Shown here one piece after another: positions 1 through 4,600 of a stretch of DNA of 6,259 nucleotides. Made by a program: the position numbers and the translations under genes. Numbering within the stretch: position 1 is the first letter of the stretch; the number at the start of each line of letters is the position of its first letter. Source of the DNA: an uncultured Saprospiraceae bacterium (lineage in GTDB: Bacteria > Bacteroidota > Bacteroidia > Chitinophagales > Saprospiraceae); assembly GCA_938044055.1 (NCBI GenBank), contig CALIQO010000512.1, positions 1-6,259 on the forward strand. The letters run 5' to 3'. The notes under the pieces were generated by a model. It did no database searches, had not been told where the DNA came from, and saw only the letters and a program-made list of their open reading frames with translations.

Positions 1-210
1 CGTAATGGTCATAGCTGGATTGCAGATAATACCATATACTCGGCGTTCCATAAGTGCATATCTATCTTTCAGAATCTGATCTGCAGGAGAACCTAGATCA
101 TATGCTTCTCTATGATAAACGAACATTCTCACTAGGTAAAACAATCCCGCGAACCAAGCTGTAAAACCAACAATATGAAGCGTCTTAAATATTAAAATCC
201 ATGTTGCCAT
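1..210 (-). CDS. hemJ: HemJ-type protoporphyrinogen IX oxidase, N-terminal part (runs off left edge)
   Basis: Read on the minus strand, the ATG at 210-208 opens 70 codons with no stop before the left edge. The start of the protein is MATWILIFKTLHIVGFTAWF, followed by AGLFYLVRMFVYH (residues 21-33) and later MERRVYGIICNPAMTIT (54-70). These match the HemJ (UPF0093) family: a first membrane helix at about residues 4-32 containing His12, the conserved histidine known in the family as a haem ligand, and the family-typical MERR-Y-----NPAM stretch at the start of helix 2. HemJ is an inner-membrane protein that oxidises protoporphyrinogen IX to protoporphyrin IX, the penultimate step of protohaem synthesis, in bacteria lacking HemG or HemY. 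Family members are roughly 140-190 residues, so more than half is missing because of the window edge; nothing suggests a broken gene. It is transcribed divergently from the lipoprotein gene with only 30 bases between start codons. No Shine-Dalgarno is visible, as is usual in Bacteroidota. Confidence 0.9.
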   Translation of the reverse strand, partial: MATWILIFKTLHIVGFTAWFAGLFYLVRMFVYHREAYDLGSPADQILKDRYALMERRVYGIICNPAMTIT

Positions 211-214
211 GATG

Positions 215-222
215 TATATTTG
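215..222 (+). promoter_or_regulatory. candidate -7 promoter box for the lipoprotein gene
   Basis: TATATTTG matches the Bacteroidota primary-sigma -7 consensus TAnnTTTG in full. It would place transcription start near 228-230, about a dozen bases before the ATG at 241. No convincing TTG/TTTG -33 element sits 17-23 bases upstream, where the sequence is hemJ coding DNA. The element is short and could occur by chance in AT-rich sequence. Confidence 0.4.
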
Positions 223-228
223 ATTTTT

Positions 229-236
229 CAAAATTA
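229..236 (-). promoter_or_regulatory. candidate -7 promoter box for hemJ
   Basis: On the minus strand, positions 236 to 229 read TAATTTTG, again a full match to TAnnTTTG. Its downstream end is 18 bases from the hemJ ATG at 210. The nearest upstream TTG on that strand is about 14 bases away, shorter than the usual spacing, so the -33 half is weak. The TTTG of this box and that of the opposing box form the two arms of a small dyad (TTTGA-TTTT-TCAAA, 219-232). Confidence 0.4.
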
Positions 237-240
237 ACCA

Positions 241-1407
241 ATGAAAAGGACAATACTATATGCCTTGATTGTAATGTTGTCATTACAATGTAAAAACAGC
301 AGCAAACAAGATTTTACAATTGAAAGTAGCTGCTTCCCATATGTAATTACAGGAAAAAATGGAGCTTACTTATCCTGGACAACTATGATGGAAAATGGAG
401 AAGATTGTTTAATGATCGGGCACTATAATGGGGATGTTGTCACTCAAGAAACGACTGTGGCTTGTGGCACTGACTGGTTCGTCAATTGGGCGGATACGCC
501 TGAGTTGGCTTTTTTTAAATCTGGAAAATACATTACCCACTGGTTAGAAAAAACGAGTCCCGATACCTATGATTACAATGTCACAGTTGCCATCGGTGAT
601 TTAGGGGCTGCTAAGCCTGACACCATATTCACCTTACATAACGATGGTGTACCAGCCGAGCATGGTTTCGTATCCTATACGCCTATCGATGATAAGATAA
701 TGGCTGTGTGGCTAGATGGGAGAAACACGAAATCTTTAGAGGTATCTGGAGCCATGAGTCTGAGGTCTTGCTTAATAAATGATGAAGGTCAGATTTCAGA
801 AAGAACAGAAGTTGATGATAGAGTGTGTGATTGTTGTCAGACAGACCTGACCCTGCATTATGGAATGCCATACCTAGTATATAGAGGTCGCGATGGAGAA
901 GAAATCCGAGGCAACATCATGAGATGGTATGAGGAAGGTGCTTGGTCCGAGCCATATATAATGGATACTTCCCCTTGGAAAATTGCCGGTTGTCCAGTAA
1001 ACGGACCCAGTATAAGTAGTTTCGGTGGACAGGTTTACACCACCTGGTTTACCCAAGCCAATGGATATCCAGAAGTTAATGTAAGTAGGTGGAACGAAGA
1101 AGAGAAGGCTTTTTCAGATTCTCAACCCGTTTCTGACAGCCTTTCTATCGGTAGAATGGATATGCTGGCTTTTCATAATCATCTTTATGTTTCATACATT
1201 TCGACAGAAGAAAACCAAGCGAGTGTTATGCTTAATGAATACGACTTAAACTTTACTTTATTAAGAAAAATTCTTGTATGCCCTATTGATCCTTCTAGAG
1301 GATCTGGTTGCCCTAAAATCTTGATGGCTGATGACAACCTATCTACTGTTTTCACTGAAAATGGAGAATATGAGCCTGAAATACGGTTTCAAAAAATAAA
1401 CTTATAA
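241..1407 (+). CDS. predicted lipoprotein with beta-propeller-like repeats and CDCC / GCPVNGP motifs, function unknown
   Basis: Complete 388-residue protein. The N-terminus (MKRTILYALIVMLSLQC) has a basic n-region, a hydrophobic stretch and a cysteine at position 17 followed by a Lys/Asn/Ser linker, which suggests a lipoprotein. Gln at -1 is atypical of a lipobox. The acidic residues of the Bacteroidota surface-export signal are absent right after the Cys, so a periplasm-facing anchor is the better guess. The body has repeated short strand patterns of beta-propeller or BNR-like type, including degenerate repeats near W157-R161 (WLDGR), 225-235, 278-295 and 308-320. The conserved core is DDRVCDCCQT (192-201), YRGRDGEEIR (214-223) and WKIAGCPVNGP (246-256), a combination I recall from proteins often auto-labelled 'exo-alpha-sialidase' or 'BNR-like'. 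No intact Asp-box (SxDxGxTW) is visible, so sialidase activity is not supported. Cysteines at 31, 56, 75, 177, 196, 198, 199, 251, 347 and 357 could form disulfides or bind a metal. No Shine-Dalgarno precedes the ATG; this start gives the only sensible signal sequence. Confidence 0.85.
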   Translation: MKRTILYALIVMLSLQCKNSSKQDFTIESSCFPYVITGKNGAYLSWTTMMENGEDCLMIGHYNGDVVTQETTVACGTDWFVNWADTPELAFFKSGKYITHWLEKTSPDTYDYNVTVAIGDLGAAKPDTIFTLHNDGVPAEHGFVSYTPIDDKIMAVWLDGRNTKSLEVSGAMSLRSCLINDEGQISERTEVDDRVCDCCQTDLTLHYGMPYLVYRGRDGEEIRGNIMRWYEEGAWSEPYIMDTSPWKIAGCPVNGPSISSFGGQVYTTWFTQANGYPEVNVSRWNEEEKAFSDSQPVSDSLSIGRMDMLAFHNHLYVSYISTEENQASVMLNEYDLNFTLLRKILVCPIDPSRGSGCPKILMADDNLSTVFTENGEYEPEIRFQKINL

Positions 1408-1524
1408 GCTAATTATCAGATATTTCTATAACATATATAAGCTGAATGACATGTATATCTAACTGCTTTATAATGAGATACATACGGAATAAATTGAATC
1501 GCATGTAGGTCATTGATAATTAGC
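1408..1524. repeat. 11-bp perfect inverted repeat enclosing 95 bases, directly after the lipoprotein stop
   Basis: GCTAATTATCA at 1408-1418 is the exact reverse complement of TGATAATTAGC at 1514-1524. The left arm begins on the base after the TAA stop. A second, shorter pairing lies inside (AATGAC-ATG around 1445-1453 against CATG and GTCATT at 1502-1513, with a 4-base bulge), so the transcript could fold into one extended hairpin. The flanks show no target-site duplication and no T-tract follows the right arm, so neither a transposon-like element nor an intrinsic terminator is demonstrated. It may act as a transcript 3' end or be a remnant of a small non-autonomous element. Confidence 0.5.
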
Positions 1525-1571
1525 ATTTAAGCGATAAAAAATGAGGACGAAATAGTGTAGTTTTATACCAA

Positions 1572-1600
1572 TTTTAATCCTTTCTCGTAAAGGGTTAAGA
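1572..1600 (+). promoter_or_regulatory. leader hairpin upstream of the giant gene
   Basis: TTAATCCTTT (1574-1583) pairs with AAAGGGTTAA (1589-1598) around the 5-base loop CTCGT. This is a 10-bp stem with one G-T wobble, extendable to 12 bp with a second wobble. It ends 36 bases before the ATG at 1637. No T-run follows it, so it is unlikely to be an intrinsic terminator. It could be a 5' leader structure stabilising a very long mRNA or an operator-like dyad; which of these is not visible. Confidence 0.4.
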
Positions 1601-1636
1601 AGACGAAAAAGAATTTAAACAGTAACAACCAATCTC

Positions 1637-4600
1637 ATGAATGCTATCCCATTAGCTTTATTTCGCAATGGTTTTATTCTAATTATTGCGTGCCTATCAA
1701 TAAACCAATTGAATGCTCAATGCACTTTTACAGCACCTACAGCTGTAAACCCATCTGTATGTGATGGCCAGAGTACACTGATAGATTTAACTGCTCAGGC
1801 TAATATGCCGATGACGACAACTCTGTCGCTCGTTGATTTTGAATCAGCAACTGGGTACACTCCAAGTATCATGGAGTTTTCTGATGGCGACGAAGATTAT
1901 TTTATCCGTACAGATGGATCTACCATAGATGTAGGCGATACGGATATTTTCTATAACAATGCCACAGGTTCGTTTTTTGCTGCTATGGATATAGATGGTG
2001 AAGGTGCATCTATTCCGCAATTTATAGATATGGACCAAATTACAATTACCGGAGCAAGCAATCTAGTATTCTCTATAGATCTAGCAGAAGACGATGATGG
2101 AAGCAATCAAGACTGGGATGGCCCAGACTTCTTTCATGTCGAGTATTCAATCGATGCTGGACCTTATCAGAATCTACTATGGATAGAATCCAGTTCAACA
2201 GATTTTAATGGTATGCCTCTTGTAGACACTGACTTTGATGGATTAGGCGATGGATCAGAAGTTACGGATGAATTTGCAGCATTCACAGCTGCTATAGCTG
2301 GAACAGGCAATACCTTAGATATACGTATAACTATTTCTTTAGATTCAGGTGATGAAGACATAGCTTTTGACAATGTGATGGTTACCTCTGCACCTTCACC
2401 TGCTACAACATTTAATTTTTACGATGCAGATCCTGCTGGTATGGGAGCTAATCTACTTGCAGGTGGTGTGCTGATGAACGACCCTATGACTACTACCGCA
2501 ATGTCCCCACAATCAATATGGGTCACCACAACAGATGGAATATGTGAAACTACTGCAACTGAGATGATTGTTACCGTTGCTCCAGGACCTGCAGTGCTTG
2601 TATCTACCCTTAGTCCTGTATGTGAGGGAGATAATATAGAACTTATGGAATCAGGAGGAGAGGCAACTTCATGGTCGTGGACTGGCCCAGATGGATTCGC
2701 TTCCATGGATCAGAATCCTATTATTATGGGTTCAACAACGTTAAAATCGGGGATATATACTGTTATAGCAATGGATGATATGGGCTGTTCTTCAACAGCT
2801 TCTATTGATGTTTTTGTTCAAGGTATACCTACTGCTCCTGTTGTGGCTGATGTAGCTGTGTGCGATGCAGCAGCGTCAACGCTGATAGAACCTGAACCTC
2901 AATCAATACCTACTTGCAACTTGTTTATTTCAGAATATATAGAAGGATCAAGCAACAATAAGTGCATTGAATTATATAATGGTACAGGGGCTGATATTGA
3001 TTTTTCTACCTCTTCTTACAGCCTTGAGTTTTACTTCAATGGAAGCATGACAGCTGGTAATATGATACCTCTTGTAGGAATTGTTACTGCGGGAGATGTC
3101 TTTGTTGTATGTGATGACAGCGCTTTTCCTGCTTCACTAGCAGAAGCTGATATGGCTACTGGCGGATCTTACTTTAACGGAGATGATGCAGTTGTTTTAT
3201 TAAACAATGGTAATATCATCGATGTTATTGGAACCATAGGTTTCGATCCAGGTAGTCAATGGGATGTCGGCGGAGTCAGTACGCAGAATAATACAATTAT
3301 CAGAAATGAATTGGTTACATGTGGAGACACTGACGGAACCGATGCATTCGATCCATCAGCAGAGTTTGCTGAATTTCCACAAGATGACATATCTGATCTA
3401 GGGTCACATACATATAACGGTCCACTAGCTACATTCAATTTTTACGATGCAGATCCTACCTTAGCTATGATAGCACCTGTCGCTTCAGGAGCGAGCTATG
3501 ATCCAGGAGCAGCTGGAGATTTCTGGGTGACTGCAGTAGTCAATGGCTGCGAGAGTGCCCCTACTATGGTAACCGTAGTAGTTAGTGATGGCTACCAACC
3601 TCTTTCTTGTACTGGCCAGATTAATGTCAGTCTTGATGACAATTGTACCGCGATACTTACAGCAGAAGCTGTTTTAGAAACGATGCCTCAATTCGAGTTT
3701 ATCCAAGTAGAAATCATGGGTACGGATTCTGATATAATAACAGCAGATCAGATAGGAAACATTTACGATTATAAAGCTGTAGACATATGCAACGGAAACA
3801 GCTGCTGGGGTAAGGTACTTATAGAAGAAAAAAATCCACCGGTAATTATGGTGAGAGATACCATGGTTATGTGTGGCGTATCGACAGAAGTTGCAGACCT
3901 TGACCCGATTGTTATTACAGATTGTTCAACTTATGAAACATTCATTAATGATGTAGAATTAGGAGAACTGTGTAGTGATGATAGAAGAATAGAAAGACAC
4001 ATATCTGCTACAGATGCATACGGCAATACCAGTTCTGCAGTTCAGATAATTATGATAAAGGCCTTAGACCCAGCAGAAATTGTTCCTCCTACTGATGTGG
4101 TAACAACAACCTGTGGTGTAACATCTATGGCTGACATATTCGACTTTACAGGAAATATAGAAGATGCATTCCCTACCATCGATGGAGTTCCATTGTTACC
4201 AGGAGAGTACTGCAATTTCCTAGTCTTGAAGAAAGATGAAATTCTGGAAGCTTGTGATCTATCTTGTTCTAACAGTGTAAAACTTGCAAGAACATGGAAG
4301 ATATTAGATTGGTGTGCTGATGGAACAGATTTCTTAGTATTTACACAGATCATCCATGCTAAAGATTTAGAAGGACCTGTTATTGAGCCATTTGATAGTG
4401 ACACCTTGATTTCAACTGATCCATGGACATGTACAACTGACATAGAATTACCGCTTCCTGAAGCAACTGATAATTGTACAACGGATGGAATAGAGTTTAT
4501 CATAGTAGGCCCTGTAGGTATCCGCGTTGAAAACGGGATTGCCTATGACTTACCAGTCGGATCACATATCTTTAATTACAGAGCTACCGATTGTTGTGGG

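Larger units (their letters stand above)
1408..1636. other. non-coding gap between the lipoprotein and giant-protein genes
   Basis: These 229 bases are AT-rich and contain no convincing gene. The longest reading examined (1446-1508, 20 residues) has no family features. The gap holds the long-range inverted repeat at 1408-1524 and a leader hairpin at 1572-1600, both listed separately. No exact TAnnTTTG box was found on the plus strand; TAGTTTTA at 1558-1565 misses by the last base and has no clear -33 partner, so the promoter of the giant gene is unidentified. The bases just before the ATG at 1637 are A-rich with no Shine-Dalgarno. Confidence 0.7.

Noticed and set aside
826..843. CDCC as a c-type haem-binding site
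   Set aside because: The CxxCH pattern needs a His after the second Cys; the sequence is CDCCQT.
683..1056. Two minus-strand open frames of about 60 codons inside the lipoprotein gene
   Set aside because: They are antisense to a frame with conserved motifs (CDCC, GCPVNGP) and have no independent support.
1446..1508. 20-residue plus-strand frame inside the inverted-repeat element
   Set aside because: Too short, no ribosome-site context and no recognisable features; expected by chance.
1408..1524. Intrinsic terminator for the lipoprotein gene
   Set aside because: The inverted-repeat arms are AT-rich, 95 bases apart and not followed by a T-run; the element is listed only as a repeat.
1541..1555. 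Four-codon upstream frame (MRTK) before the giant gene
   Set aside because: A possible leader peptide, but nothing links it to regulation and its length is expected by chance.
1637..1696. Lipobox-like IIAC at residues 16-19 of the giant protein
   Set aside because: The hydrophobic core before Cys19 is too short, whereas LNA|Q at 25-28 is a normal signal peptidase I site typical of exported Bacteroidota proteins.
2915..3421. Extracellular nuclease suggested by the lamin-tail domain
   Set aside because: Lamin-tail domains often accompany nucleases, but no nuclease motif is visible in the 1541 residues available.
1844..3438. Several minus-strand open frames of 60-95 codons (1844-2038, 2167-2373, 2419-2706, 3256-3438)
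   Set aside because: All are antisense to the giant gene and show no signal, motif or start context; they are frame shadows.
4042..4503. 153-codon minus-strand open frame
   Set aside because: It lies wholly inside the giant gene, antisense, has low-complexity Ser/Val composition and no domain pattern; the plus-strand frame here carries clear HYR-like motifs.
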